A stretch of 55,007 nucleotides of DNA from Geopsychrobacter sp. (lineage in GTDB: Bacteria > Desulfobacterota > Desulfuromonadia > Desulfuromonadales > Geopsychrobacteraceae): NCBI GenBank assembly GCA_012974425.1, contig JAAXQE010000181.1:1-55007 (forward strand). The letters are read 5' to 3'. Every line of letters starts with the position of its first letter. Within the stretch, counting starts at the first letter, position 1. The position numbers and the translations under genes were made by a program. The notes beneath the pieces were generated by a model. It searched no databases. It was not told where the DNA came from and saw only the letters and a list, made by a program, of their open reading frames with translations. Below, piece by piece: positions 27,072 to 36,726 of the stretch.

Positions 27072-27956
27072 TTATGCCGTTCCGATCAAAAATACCCCAC
27101 TGAAAATCAGGGTAATTCCGACTAGTCTGGGGAGTGGCCGGGCCTTTTCCAACCAGATCAATGAAACTATTGTGGCGATAACAATTGAAATCTGGCGGAA
27201 CGAAACAACATAGGCCACCGGTTCGCTGATCAGGGCGATAAGGATCAAACTGTAGCTGGCGAGAAAGATCAGGCCGGCGACTATCGCCTTGGGGCGTTGC
27301 AGTTCAGGGTTAGGCTGTTTGAGTTTGAGGCAGGCTAACTCCATGACGATCCAGGCGATTATGTTCTGCAGGTAGACGTAGTTTATGCCGGTCAATAACG
27401 TCTGAGCGGTGGTAAGTTCGGGGATGCCCGCTGCCGCTGTTTTATCGATTACGGCGAAGATGCTGGTAAACAGTGCGGCCAGGAGTGCCCAGGAGCAACT
27501 GCGATTCAGGTAGTTACGTAAGGCGAAGCCGTCCGCTGCGAAAGCGAAGCGGTTCATCGGCAAGATAAAACAGCCCGTCATGATCAGCGCTATTCCGCAC
27601 AGACCTAAAAAGGAGGGGAAGCGTCCCCAGAGGGCCGCAACCCAGGTGACGACCAGAATCGGGAAAGAGCGGGCAATCGGGTAGGCGACCGAGATATTGC
27701 CATGCTGGTAGGCCTTGCTCAGACTGAAGAAAAACAGACCAACCGCTGTCCCTGAGCTCAGAACGCAGAGCAGGTAGTGGGTCGAATAGTGAATCTGGGG
27801 CTGGATCAGGAGGATCAGCGGTGCGTAGCAGATTGCTGACCAGCGCAGGGCCTGGCGACTGAAGGCTGTCGGGCCATTACTCGCCTTCGACAGCAGGTTC
27901 CAGGTCGCATGACAGCATGCGGAGAGTGCAACGAGCAGAATTCCCTGCCAGGACAT
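27072..27956 (-). CDS. EamA/DMT-family transporter
   Basis: MSWQGILLVALSACCHATWNLLSKAS..., multiple hydrophobic helices, AYPIARSFPILVV; start at 27956 rather than 28142. Confidence 0.85.
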   Translation of the reverse strand: MSWQGILLVALSACCHATWNLLSKASNGPTAFSRQALRWSAICYAPLILLIQPQIHYSTHYLLCVLSSGTAVGLFFFSLSKAYQHGNISVAYPIARSFPILVVTWVAALWGRFPSFLGLCGIALIMTGCFILPMNRFAFAADGFALRNYLNRSCSWALLAALFTSIFAVIDKTAAAGIPELTTAQTLLTGINYVYLQNIIAWIVMELACLKLKQPNPELQRPKAIVAGLIFLASYSLILIALISEPVAYVVSFRQISIVIATIVSLIWLEKARPLPRLVGITLIFSGVFLIGTA

Positions 27957-28068
27957 AAAGAGAGCCTTGCCGAAAAGAGTTTCTAAAAAACCGCGGCTAT
28001 TTAGCTCTTTTGCTTGCAAAAGGTCAATTGCTTTTGGCGCAGCCCGGCGATTTTGCGCAGGGTATTTT

Positions 28069-28743
28069 TCAGCAGCGGTTCGCCAGCCAGATGGTATGAC
28101 GGCCCCCCTTGCCCTTGCCGCGCGCGCGGGTCTGCTCTTCACGGACCCTGTATCCGGCCTTGCGCAGGCGGCCAGTGAAGGCGGCGCTGGAACCGGCGGA
28201 CCAGACCGCCAGAACGCCCCCTGGTTTCAGCGCCCGATAGGCGGCGTTCAGCCCAGCTATTGAGTAGAGCCAGTCGTTCTCTTTCTGGGTCAGTCCATCC
28301 GGGCCGTTGTCGACATCAAGCAGGATCGCGTCAAACAGCTGGGTCGAGGTTTTGATAATCGCGGCCACATCGATTTCACGAATCAGGGTGCGCTGATCTC
28401 TTAAGGGGTGCCCGGCCAGATGGCCCAGGTACTCACGGTTCCAGCGCACGACCGCTGGCAGCAGTTCGGCGACCTCCAGATGCGCATTGACCCCCAGCTG
28501 GAGCAAGGCCGCCGCCGCGGTGAAGCCCATGCCCAGTCCGCCGACTAAGACTCTGGGCTGCTCTGTCTTGCCGAGACCGGCGCAACCCAATTCGGCGAGT
28601 TTCTCCTCTGAGCCGTGCGCACGGCTGTTCATCAGCTCACAGTTATCGATTCGGATCGAAAATTCGTCATCACGCTGATAGAGGTGCAATTGCCCGCCAT
28701 CATTGGGGATATCTGTGCTATCGAGTTGTTTCCATGGGATCAT
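28069..28743 (-). CDS. Spermidine-synthase-like methyltransferase-fold protein
   Basis: VLVGGLGMGFTAAAALLQL, VEVAELLPAVVRWNREYL-type motif, FDAILLDVDNGPDGLT, ALKPGGVLAVWSA. Confidence 0.8.
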   Translation of the reverse strand: MIPWKQLDSTDIPNDGGQLHLYQRDDEFSIRIDNCELMNSRAHGSEEKLAELGCAGLGKTEQPRVLVGGLGMGFTAAAALLQLGVNAHLEVAELLPAVVRWNREYLGHLAGHPLRDQRTLIREIDVAAIIKTSTQLFDAILLDVDNGPDGLTQKENDWLYSIAGLNAAYRALKPGGVLAVWSAGSSAAFTGRLRKAGYRVREEQTRARGKGKGGRHTIWLANRC

Positions 28744-28927
28744 TATGCGTACTCACAGGTGTTGGGTTAGGTTGCTAAGGGTTTATATTCCCTAAGGAAA
28801 ATCCTGTCAAGCCGTGTAGGGCAGCTTGGCGGAGCCGAACCCTGTCGCTGCTTGTTTCCGCAGGTCAGGCTATGCTATTTTCTGGCGTTCATTCTCTTTT
28901 CTTTGTCAGCGGCGAGCCTTATTACCC

Positions 28928-30970
28928 ATGTTTGATCTGAATAGCCTGAACCCCCAACAGCGCCAAGCCGTTGAGCATGATCTGGGACCATTACTCTTGC
29001 TGGCTGGTGCCGGTTCGGGTAAGACCCGCGTGATTACCTGCCGCATCGCCTACCTGTTACAGCAGCGCCAGATCGCCGCTAGCCAGATTCTGGCTATGAC
29101 CTTTACCAATAAGGCGGCACGTGAAATGCGTGAGCGGGTTGAGCAGATGGTCGGTCGCAAGGCCTGCAAGGGGATGGTCATCAGCACATTTCATTCGCTC
29201 TGCGTGCGGATTCTTAAAAATCATATCGAGAAGCTCGGTTTCAAGAAAAACTTTTCAATCTATGCCGCCGGTGACCAGCAACGTTTGGTGCGTGACCTGT
29301 TACGCGAGTTGATCGCCGATTCGACCGTCAAGGATGCCGACCGGGTGTTGTGGCAGATCTCCGACGCCAAGAACCGCCTGGTCACGGCTGCCGGCTTTAA
29401 AGCCGACATCAATAACCCAGACAGCTGCCTGACCGCCGAGGTCTATCCGCGCTATCAGAAGGCCTTAAAGGCGTACAACGCCGTCGACTTTGATGACCTG
29501 CTGATGCTGGTGGTGCAGCTCTTCGATGAGTTCCCTCAGGTCTTGGCCGACTATCGGCAGCGTTTTCTCTATCAGATGGTCGATGAATATCAGGATACCA
29601 ATCCGGTGCAGTATCGCCTGTTGCGCCAACTTTCCTGTGGCCACGGCAATCTCTGTGTGGTTGGTGATGATGATCAGTCGATCTATGGTTTTCGTGGCGC
29701 CGATGTCAGCACCATCCTTAATTTTGAAAAAGACTTTCCCGGCACTGAAGTGATCAAGCTGGAGCAGAATTACCGCTCGAGCGGGAATATCCTGGCCGCG
29801 GCGAATGCGGTCATTTGTAACAATAAAAAGCGCCGGGTTAAGGCGCTCTGGACCGCCGATAGCGATGGCGAAAAGGTCGAATATCTGCTCTGTGAAGATG
29901 ATGAGGATGAGGCCCGCCAGGTGATGGAGCGGATTCAAAACGAACGCTTCAAGCGTGAGCTCTCTTATCGCGATTTTGCGATCCTTTATCGCACCAATAG
30001 CCAATCGCGTTCATTCGAGGAACAGCTGATCTATGCGGATCTGCCCTATGTCATCATTGGCGGGCAGCAGTTTTTTGACCGGAGAGAGGTTAAGGATCTT
30101 GTCGCCTACCTCAAGGTCTTGATCAACCCCTTTGATGAGGTCAACCTGCTGCGGATTCTTAACTACCCCAAGCGTGGCATCGGCGATACCAGCGCCGATA
30201 AATTGATCCGACTCTCGGCCGAAAGTGAAAAGCCCCTCTGGGAACTGTTGCAGCAAACCGCCGAAATTGATGATTTGTCGCCCAAGGTTGTGGGGGCCAT
30301 CGCGGATTTCGCCGATCTGCTCAAGCGCTATCGGAAGCGCTTTAATCAGCCTTCTCTGATGGTTGAAACCCTGCGGGAGTTGATCAAGGAGTTGAAACTC
30401 GAAGAGGAGCTCTACCGCCAGGAGACCGATCCGCAGAAAGCGCGGCGCCGGGTTGAGAATCAGGCCGAGGTGGTTAATTCGATGGCCGCATATCTGGAAC
30501 GCGAATCTGAACATTCCCTGGCCGGTTTTGTGGAGCGGGTTTCCTTGTTCGATGATGATCGGTTCGGCAAGAACGACAAGGAGAAGAAACTGGCCCAGGA
30601 TGCCGTGACCCTGATGAGCCTCCATTCAAGCAAGGGTCTCGAATATCCGGTGGTCTTTCTGGTCGGCATGGAGGAGGAGACCCTGCCGCACAAAAAATCG
30701 ATCTATGAGACCTTCGATATTGATGAAGAGCGGCGTCTCTGTTATGTCGGCATGACGCGCGCGCGCATGCAGTTGGTCCTTGTCGGGGCCCGCAAGAGGC
30801 GGCGTTACGGTAATCTGACCCAGCGCGATCCGAGTCGATTTTTAAGCGAGATTCCCGAGGAAGTTCTGCTGCGCTTGAGCAGCGAGGTTCCGCGTGAAAG
30901 CAGTGAAGCCGAAAAGGAGCAGCTGGCCGGTAGTTTCTTCGCCGGTATAAGTAATCTGTTTGGGGATTGA
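28928..30970 (+). CDS. UvrD/Rep/PcrA-family ATP-dependent DNA helicase
   Basis: MFDLNSLNPQQRQAVEHDLGPLLLLAGAGSGKTRVITCRIAYLL, DEYQDTNPVQYRLL, GDDDQSIYGFRGAD, LMSLHSSKGLEYPVVFLVGMEE, RRLCYVGMTRAR. Confidence 0.95.
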   Translation: MFDLNSLNPQQRQAVEHDLGPLLLLAGAGSGKTRVITCRIAYLLQQRQIAASQILAMTFTNKAAREMRERVEQMVGRKACKGMVISTFHSLCVRILKNHIEKLGFKKNFSIYAAGDQQRLVRDLLRELIADSTVKDADRVLWQISDAKNRLVTAAGFKADINNPDSCLTAEVYPRYQKALKAYNAVDFDDLLMLVVQLFDEFPQVLADYRQRFLYQMVDEYQDTNPVQYRLLRQLSCGHGNLCVVGDDDQSIYGFRGADVSTILNFEKDFPGTEVIKLEQNYRSSGNILAAANAVICNNKKRRVKALWTADSDGEKVEYLLCEDDEDEARQVMERIQNERFKRELSYRDFAILYRTNSQSRSFEEQLIYADLPYVIIGGQQFFDRREVKDLVAYLKVLINPFDEVNLLRILNYPKRGIGDTSADKLIRLSAESEKPLWELLQQTAEIDDLSPKVVGAIADFADLLKRYRKRFNQPSLMVETLRELIKELKLEEELYRQETDPQKARRRVENQAEVVNSMAAYLERESEHSLAGFVERVSLFDDDRFGKNDKEKKLAQDAVTLMSLHSSKGLEYPVVFLVGMEEETLPHKKSIYETFDIDEERRLCYVGMTRARMQLVLVGARKRRRYGNLTQRDPSRFLSEIPEEVLLRLSSEVPRESSEAEKEQLAGSFFAGISNLFGD

Positions 30971-30979
30971 TATTCTTTA

Positions 30980-31035
30980 GAGGCGTGAGGCGTGAGGCGT
31001 GAGGCGTGAGGCGTGAGGCGTGAGGCGTGAGGCGT
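30980..31035. repeat. Tandem heptanucleotide repeat, 8 x GAGGCGT
   Basis: Eight perfect 7-bp copies between the helicase stop and the OsmC gene. Confidence 0.98.
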
Positions 31036-31059
31036 AAACTATAAATAATGGAGTTGAAG

Positions 31060-31446
31060 ATGAAGATTACCTTCCCGGGTGGGGTGGCGGTTAATGCGGA
31101 ATTCGATGGTTTTACGGTGAAGAGCGATCAGCCGGTCCGCGCCGGAGGCGAGGGCGCAGAACCTTCTCCGTTCGATCTTTTTCTGGCGTCGCTTGGGACC
31201 TGCGCTGGTTTCTTTGCGCTGCGGTTCTGCCAGCAGCGCGAGCTGGCCACCCTAGGGTTGGGCCTGTCGCTCGATGTTGAGCGCGATCCAGAAAAGAAAT
31301 TACCTTCAAAGGTGCGAATTGTTATCAATCTGCCCGAGGATTTTCCCGAAAAATACCGGTCAGCGATTATCCGCGCCACCGATCAGTGCGCGGTCAAGCG
31401 GAGCATCGCCGATCCGCCAGAGTTCGAGGTCATCACCCAGGCCTAA
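31060..31446 (+). CDS. OsmC-family protein
   Basis: MKITFPGGVAVNAEFDGFTVKSDQPVRAGGEGAEPSPFDLFLASLGTCAGFFALRFCQQR; GGAG upstream of ATG 31060. Confidence 0.88.
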   Translation: MKITFPGGVAVNAEFDGFTVKSDQPVRAGGEGAEPSPFDLFLASLGTCAGFFALRFCQQRELATLGLGLSLDVERDPEKKLPSKVRIVINLPEDFPEKYRSAIIRATDQCAVKRSIADPPEFEVITQA

Positions 31447-31447
31447 C

Positions 31448-34138
31448 TCATGACCAGAGGCTCAATTCATTCTCGTCATACGGCTGTTTCTGGGTGGGAT
31501 TGGTCCCTTTCTCAAATGTCTCTTTCAGGGTGATGGCCAGCTCGCTAAATATATCCGGTTTGGCAAGCACCTTGAGGATGTCGATCTCATCAAGTTCATC
31601 CTGGTCAAGCAGGCTGCGTTGGCCGGTGCAGATCAGGATTGGCAGGTCGGGTCTCAGTTTCTTGGTCTGACGTGCCAGCTCGATCCCGGTCAACTGGGGC
31701 ATGGTTTGATCGGTGATCAGCATGTCGAAGAGGTTCGGATCTTTTTCGATCAACTCCATCGCCTCACGGCTGCTGGTCATGCCGGTCACCTGGTAACCCA
31801 GATCTTCCAGAAATTCTCGTCCGATATTAACCAGGCTTAACTCGTCATCGACCAGCAGCAGGTGCTGGCCTGTGCCATGTGGGAGAGCGAGTTGGGGGAC
31901 CCTTTTGTCTTGAAACTCCCCGGTGAGCAGCGGCAGCAGCACAGTAACGGTCGATCCCTTGCCGATTTCAGACTCCACTTCAATTAGTCCGCCTGAGGCA
32001 TCGACACTGTTCTTTACCACCGAAAGACCGAGACCGGTCCCGGAGTCAGCACCCTTGGTGGTGAAATAGGGATCGAATATACGCTCCATGGTGTACTGAT
32101 CGATACCGGTGCCGGTATCTCCCACTTGCAGGCGCAGATAAGCACCCCTGGCCAACTGCGGGTAGTCTTTGGCCGCAGCGGAAAAATGGTCCAGGGTAAT
32201 TGTCAGGGTCCCGCCATCTGCGTTCATCGCATGTACGCCGTTGGTGGCCAGGTTCATCAGGATTTGATGGATGCGGGTCGAATCGGCCAGAATCCAGAAA
32301 TCGGACGTTGGGATACGGGCCTTGATGTTGATCGTGGCGGGGATCCCTGCACGGAGCAGCTTAAGGGACTCCCTGACGACCGGGACGACCAGGGTCGGTT
32401 GGGTTTCCTCTTTTGATTTGCGACTGAAGGAGAGAATCTGGCCGACCAGATCTTTGGCACGATTGGCTGAGGTAAGAACTTTTTCGATACGCTCGCGGTC
32501 CTTGCTCCCCTCCTCGAACTTGCTCTGCAGAAGTTGGGAAAACCCGAGAATTGGGGTCAGAATATTATTGAAGTCGTGGGCAATACCGCCTGCCATAGTC
32601 CCGACCGCTTCCATCTTTTGTGACTGACGTAATTGATCAAGCAGGTTGACGCGCTCCTTTTCACTGGCGATCCGTTTGCTGATGTCGTTGATGAACAGTG
32701 CTGCGTGCCAGGTCCCCTCCATCTTGAAGGCTGAAAGGGACATGTCGATCGTTACCAGAGAGCCGTTTTTGATCCGAGCCTCAAGTTCTACCAGGTGTCG
32801 GGTGTTGTCCGCGGAATTCTCTTCGAAATCGGGGCAGGCATTAGAGAATGCTCGGCGACTGTGGTCAGGGATAAGCAGCTCTGCAAAGTTTTGCCTCAGT
32901 GCCTGTTTGCGGCTGTAGCCGAAGATTGTTTCAGCTGCCGGGTTCCAGTAGCTTATCGTGCCGCTCGCCTCGGTCAGGATGATGGCGCTGTTGGCGTTCT
33001 GGGTGATGGTGTGATAGCGCTCTTCGCTTTCGTGGAGCTTGGTTGTCGCTTGTTTCAACTGAGTAACGTCGGTCAATGTGCCGACATAGCCTTCAAGGGC
33101 GCCATTGCTCCAGGATGGAATCGCTTCACCGATTACCCAGCTCGATTTGTTGTCGGTCATGCACAGTGGGAATTCGGCACGAAAGGGTTTCTCCTGCTCT
33201 ATCGCCATGTGCCAATCCTGTAGAACCGCGGCTCGATGGTCCGGGTGCAGGTTGCCGAGCCACTCATCCAGACTTTTTTCATAGCCGAGGATGCCGAGTA
33301 AAACCCGAGCTTTCTGGTTGTACCAGATCAGCTCACCAGTCGTGTCGGTACGGAAGAGCCCGACAGGTGAGATTGCCGTAACAGTCGTGACAAATTTGTT
33401 GTGATCGGCGAGATTTTTTTGTAATTCATGTCGGCTGCGCCAGAGGTCATTGATCGTTTCTGCGAGAACGCCCATTTCGTCGTTCTGGTGAAAATGAGTG
33501 ACCTCCAGTTGGACGTTTTGGTCTGCTCCCGCCTTGAAACGGTTAAGCTGGCTGGTTAGTGTCAGGATCTGTCGGGTGAAGAGGGTATGCAGCAGGCTGT
33601 GAAAGGCGAGGGTCAGCACGAAGCACACGGCGAAATTACTGAGTAATATCGCTAGCAGATTCTGGGCGTGATTGTTGGGGATCCTGGAGTGATCGACATC
33701 AAGCTTGATTGTCCAGGCGGTCTCTGCGTCTTGAATGGTTCCAAACTGAAAAAGGTGCTGATGGGGGGCTTCGAGAAAATGCTGGTTGCTCCAGGTTTGT
33801 GGTGGGGGGCGTTTCAGATTGATCAGTTCTTTGTCCTGTTGATTAACCAGTTGAATGGCAAGCACTGGTAGAAAAGAAAAAAGACTGTTGAGGTGTTCGG
33901 TTGCGCTGGGGATATTGTTTTCAGTCAACAGTTTCTCAAGCGGGCCTGAGGTCGCCAGCAGAATATGTTGCAAGGTTAAATCTGCCTGATCTTGCAGTTG
34001 GTCAAGCTTGGAGAAAAATTGGTAGACACTGGTGCCACTTGCCAGCAGCAGGGCAAAGAGGCAGGCGACCAGCAGCTGCTTGCGGAATATACTGACAAAA
34101 CGGCGCTTCTGCAATGAACCCCCTGATAGCTGAAGCAA
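31448..34138 (-). CDS. Membrane hybrid sensor histidine kinase (HAMP-PAS-PAS-HisKA-HATPase-REC)
   Basis: N-terminal TM, HQNDEMGVLAETINDLW, PAS segments, GTMAGGIAHDFNNILTPILGFSQLL, GTGLGLSVVKNSV, LLLVDDELSLVNIGREF...ITDQTMPQLTG. Confidence 0.93.
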   Translation of the reverse strand: MLQLSGGSLQKRRFVSIFRKQLLVACLFALLLASGTSVYQFFSKLDQLQDQADLTLQHILLATSGPLEKLLTENNIPSATEHLNSLFSFLPVLAIQLVNQQDKELINLKRPPPQTWSNQHFLEAPHQHLFQFGTIQDAETAWTIKLDVDHSRIPNNHAQNLLAILLSNFAVCFVLTLAFHSLLHTLFTRQILTLTSQLNRFKAGADQNVQLEVTHFHQNDEMGVLAETINDLWRSRHELQKNLADHNKFVTTVTAISPVGLFRTDTTGELIWYNQKARVLLGILGYEKSLDEWLGNLHPDHRAAVLQDWHMAIEQEKPFRAEFPLCMTDNKSSWVIGEAIPSWSNGALEGYVGTLTDVTQLKQATTKLHESEERYHTITQNANSAIILTEASGTISYWNPAAETIFGYSRKQALRQNFAELLIPDHSRRAFSNACPDFEENSADNTRHLVELEARIKNGSLVTIDMSLSAFKMEGTWHAALFINDISKRIASEKERVNLLDQLRQSQKMEAVGTMAGGIAHDFNNILTPILGFSQLLQSKFEEGSKDRERIEKVLTSANRAKDLVGQILSFSRKSKEETQPTLVVPVVRESLKLLRAGIPATINIKARIPTSDFWILADSTRIHQILMNLATNGVHAMNADGGTLTITLDHFSAAAKDYPQLARGAYLRLQVGDTGTGIDQYTMERIFDPYFTTKGADSGTGLGLSVVKNSVDASGGLIEVESEIGKGSTVTVLLPLLTGEFQDKRVPQLALPHGTGQHLLLVDDELSLVNIGREFLEDLGYQVTGMTSSREAMELIEKDPNLFDMLITDQTMPQLTGIELARQTKKLRPDLPILICTGQRSLLDQDELDEIDILKVLAKPDIFSELAITLKETFEKGTNPTQKQPYDENELSLWS

Positions 34139-34283
34139 TAGGATTGTTGGACTTGGTGCAAGGCTAAATTTTATAAAAGCTAACCGTAACGTTTAACCTA
34201 ATCGGTGGGACTTGTAAATGGTCCGGGATGCGGCTCGTGGCCCGTACGATAACTTCTGCCTGCGAATTAGCCGTCTTTATTTT

Positions 34284-35168
34284 TCATTCGACCGGCTTAC
34301 CCGCAGGTGCCACTGCCATATCTATTAACCAGCGGGCGATACTGCGCTTTGGCGGTAGCTCGGGCAGGTTGTCGATAGTAAACCAGTCACCTGCTTCGAG
34401 TTCCTCTTTCTGGATATTCAGCTCACCACTGCTGTAGTCAGCAGTAAAGCCTGTCATTAATTGACTAGGGAAGGGCCAGCTCTGACTCCCCTGATAGCGG
34501 ATATTAGTGACCCTGATTCCGGTCTCCTCGTAAAGCTCCCGTGCGACCGTCTGCTCCAGGTTCTCACCAAATTCAACAAATCCAGCAACCAGACTGTAGC
34601 GGCCGGCGGGCCATGAAGGCTGGCGAACCAGCAGCAGTTGATTGTCGCGCCGCACCAGAACAATGATGCAGGGATGAATGCGTGGGTAATGGAGAGCTTC
34701 ACAGGCGGAGCAGCCTTTGCCCCATTCACCACTGATCCGCACCATACTGCCAGCGCAATTATCACAAAATCGACTGGTTTTCTCCCAGTGCAGCACGGCA
34801 TTGCCGAGCCCGGCCAGCGAAAGAAGGGACAGGGACAGCCCTGGCTCCTTATCCAGAATATTGATGCTGCGTACTTGGGGCGGCAGTTCGGTTTTTAGGC
34901 TTATGCCGAGCAGGCGACAGGGCTCATTTTTCCAGCAGCCAATATAGATCCCCTGCTGTGGGTCGCCCAGCTCCGCAGGAAATCTGTCATGGGGCAGCTC
35001 TGCGGAATCATTGAGGAGCAGAAGTCTGGTCCCCTGGAGCAGCAACCAGTAACCGGAGACCCCCGGGTCTTGTGAAGGTGTTTGCAGTTCGAAATCGGTC
35101 TCAAGGGCCGTGCGATTAAAGGGAAGCAGTTCACAACTGGCGTAGGATTCGGGGAGTTTGTAACTCAT
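34284..35168 (-). CDS. nudC: NADH pyrophosphatase NudC-like Nudix hydrolase
   Basis: Zn ribbon FCDNCAGSM...GCSACEA, YPRIHPCIIVLV, Nudix box GFVEFGENLEQTVARELYEETGI, SQSWPFPSQLM. Confidence 0.92.
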   Translation of the reverse strand: MSYKLPESYASCELLPFNRTALETDFELQTPSQDPGVSGYWLLLQGTRLLLLNDSAELPHDRFPAELGDPQQGIYIGCWKNEPCRLLGISLKTELPPQVRSINILDKEPGLSLSLLSLAGLGNAVLHWEKTSRFCDNCAGSMVRISGEWGKGCSACEALHYPRIHPCIIVLVRRDNQLLLVRQPSWPAGRYSLVAGFVEFGENLEQTVARELYEETGIRVTNIRYQGSQSWPFPSQLMTGFTADYSSGELNIQKEELEAGDWFTIDNLPELPPKRSIARWLIDMAVAPAGKPVE

Positions 35169-35695
35169 GTGTCTGCGCCCAGTTTTTGGCGGTACGCCTG
35201 CAGGGCAATCAGGGTCTTGGCATCACTGATTTCACCTGCATCGACCATGGCGAACGCCTCTTCGGGCGAGAGGGAGATCAGCTCAATAAATTCATGTTCC
35301 TCGTGCGCGGTTACGGTGGCAGAGAGTTCGCTGGCGAGATAGATGTGGATCTCCTCGCGACAGAAACCGACAGAGCTGTAGATTTTACTCAGCAGTTCGA
35401 CCCGTTGTGGTTTGTAGCCGATCTCTTCCTGCAGCTCACGCACGATGCATTCAGCGGGGTCTTCACCAGGCTCAAGCCGGCCGGCCGGGATCTCCAGGAT
35501 AGTGCCACGCACCGCCGGCCGAAACTGGCGAATAAGCAGTAAACGACCATCCTTGTCGACCGCCAGCGCGGCGGCACCGCCGGGATGGTGGATCATCTCG
35601 AAGCGCGCGGGCCGTCCGTCCGGCATCTGGTGGGTTTCGATGGCCAGATTGAGAATCTTGCCAGCAAACACAATCTCTTCTTTAAGCAGCGACAT
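35165..35695 (-). CDS. Nudix hydrolase, ADP-ribose pyrophosphatase-like
   Basis: EIPAGRLEPGEDPAECIVRELQEEIGY Nudix box; ATGA overlap with nudC. Confidence 0.9.
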   Translation of the reverse strand: MSLLKEEIVFAGKILNLAIETHQMPDGRPARFEMIHHPGGAAALAVDKDGRLLLIRQFRPAVRGTILEIPAGRLEPGEDPAECIVRELQEEIGYKPQRVELLSKIYSSVGFCREEIHIYLASELSATVTAHEEHEFIELISLSPEEAFAMVDAGEISDAKTLIALQAYRQKLGADT

Positions 35696-36091
35696 CCGGG
35701 CTCCTTGATAAATGATGGAAAGGCTAGTCTACAGGTTTCATCAGACCCGGGGCAAGATTTTGCTGCCCTTGAGCGTTTTGCCAGAAGATGCCGGATTTTT
35801 CTGAGCCGTAGCCTTTGCTATTGAAAGTATCTTTGATAGTCTTTATTAGAGTTTTGTCAGGAGCGCCAGAATTTTTTGCCTTGGAATCCCTTTGTCTGGC
35901 AGGAAATGCTATATCATCTATGATATCAACGGTTTGCTTGTCAGCGCTAGTCTTGAAGGCCAGGCCGGTATTGAGAGGCGGGTGACGGCCAGGAAAATTA
36001 GCTAGGGTACTGTCGTGAGTGATCTTGAGTTTGGGAGCAGGTTTCGATCTGGTTCCCTTGCCATCAGGATGATGCAATAGAGGAGAAGGTT

Positions 36092-36487
36092 ATGGAGATG
36101 CAGCCGGAAGGTGGTAGCGAACATATTCTGTACGTGGATGACGAAGAAGGGTTGGCGATCCTCGGTCAGGAATTCCTTGAAGACTTGGGTTATATCGTCA
36201 CGCCGATCTTCAGTAGTGTCAAGGCTCTTGAAGTCTTTCGGGCTGAACCAGAGAAGTACGCTCTGGTGATAACCGATCAGACTATGCCAGAGATGACCGG
36301 GGTCGAGATGGCGCTTGAGATGGCAAAGATTTCGCCTGAAACCCCCGTGGTGCTCTGTTCCGGGTTCAAGATGTCGCTCGAATCTCCCGGAGTTGCTGAC
36401 ACTTCGATCTGTGAAGTGCTGCTTAAACCTGAAGTGTTCGATAAGTTACCTGAGGTACTGCGGCGCCTGATCACCAGAGGTACCTGA
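36092..36487 (+). CDS. Single-domain response regulator (receiver)
   Basis: HILYVDDEEGLAILGQEFLEDLGYIVTPIFSS...LVITDQTMPEMTGVEMALE...VVLCSGF...LLKPEVFDKLPEVLRRL. Confidence 0.9.
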   Translation: MEMQPEGGSEHILYVDDEEGLAILGQEFLEDLGYIVTPIFSSVKALEVFRAEPEKYALVITDQTMPEMTGVEMALEMAKISPETPVVLCSGFKMSLESPGVADTSICEVLLKPEVFDKLPEVLRRLITRGT

Positions 36488-36661
36488 GATGGAAGGTGGC
36501 GGCTTGCATCAAGAACAAATTTATTGGTCGATGCTGATGACGTTTTAGCTGAGCGGTTGCAGGAGTTTCTCGAAGATGAGGGAATTGAATCGATCCTCGA
36601 GGATTCCGATGATATTACCACTGATTCATTGGAGGGGACCGAAAGAATTCGGCGATCGTGA
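36488..36661 (+). pseudogene. Truncated receiver-domain fragment, in frame with and immediately after the 36092-36487 stop codon
   Basis: Translation ...TNLLVDADDVLAERLQEFLEDEGIESILEDSDDITTDSLEGTERIRRS*; resembles beta1-alpha1 of a receiver, then stops; no start codon in frame. Confidence 0.5.
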
Positions 36662-36726
36662 TGTGGATGAAAAAGGTGTTTTGGGGGGTGGTTCCGCAGC
36701 GAACCCCTATCTATCGGTAGCTTAAA

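Noticed and set aside
27957-28142. N-terminal extension of the EamA transporter ORF
   Set aside because: Overlaps the 3' end of the upstream gene and lacks transporter character; MSWQGILL at 27956 is the likely start.
35724-36077. 117-aa minus-strand ORF upstream of the free receiver gene
   Set aside because: Low-complexity basic composition, no recognisable motif and covers the expected promoter region; cannot be supported as coding.
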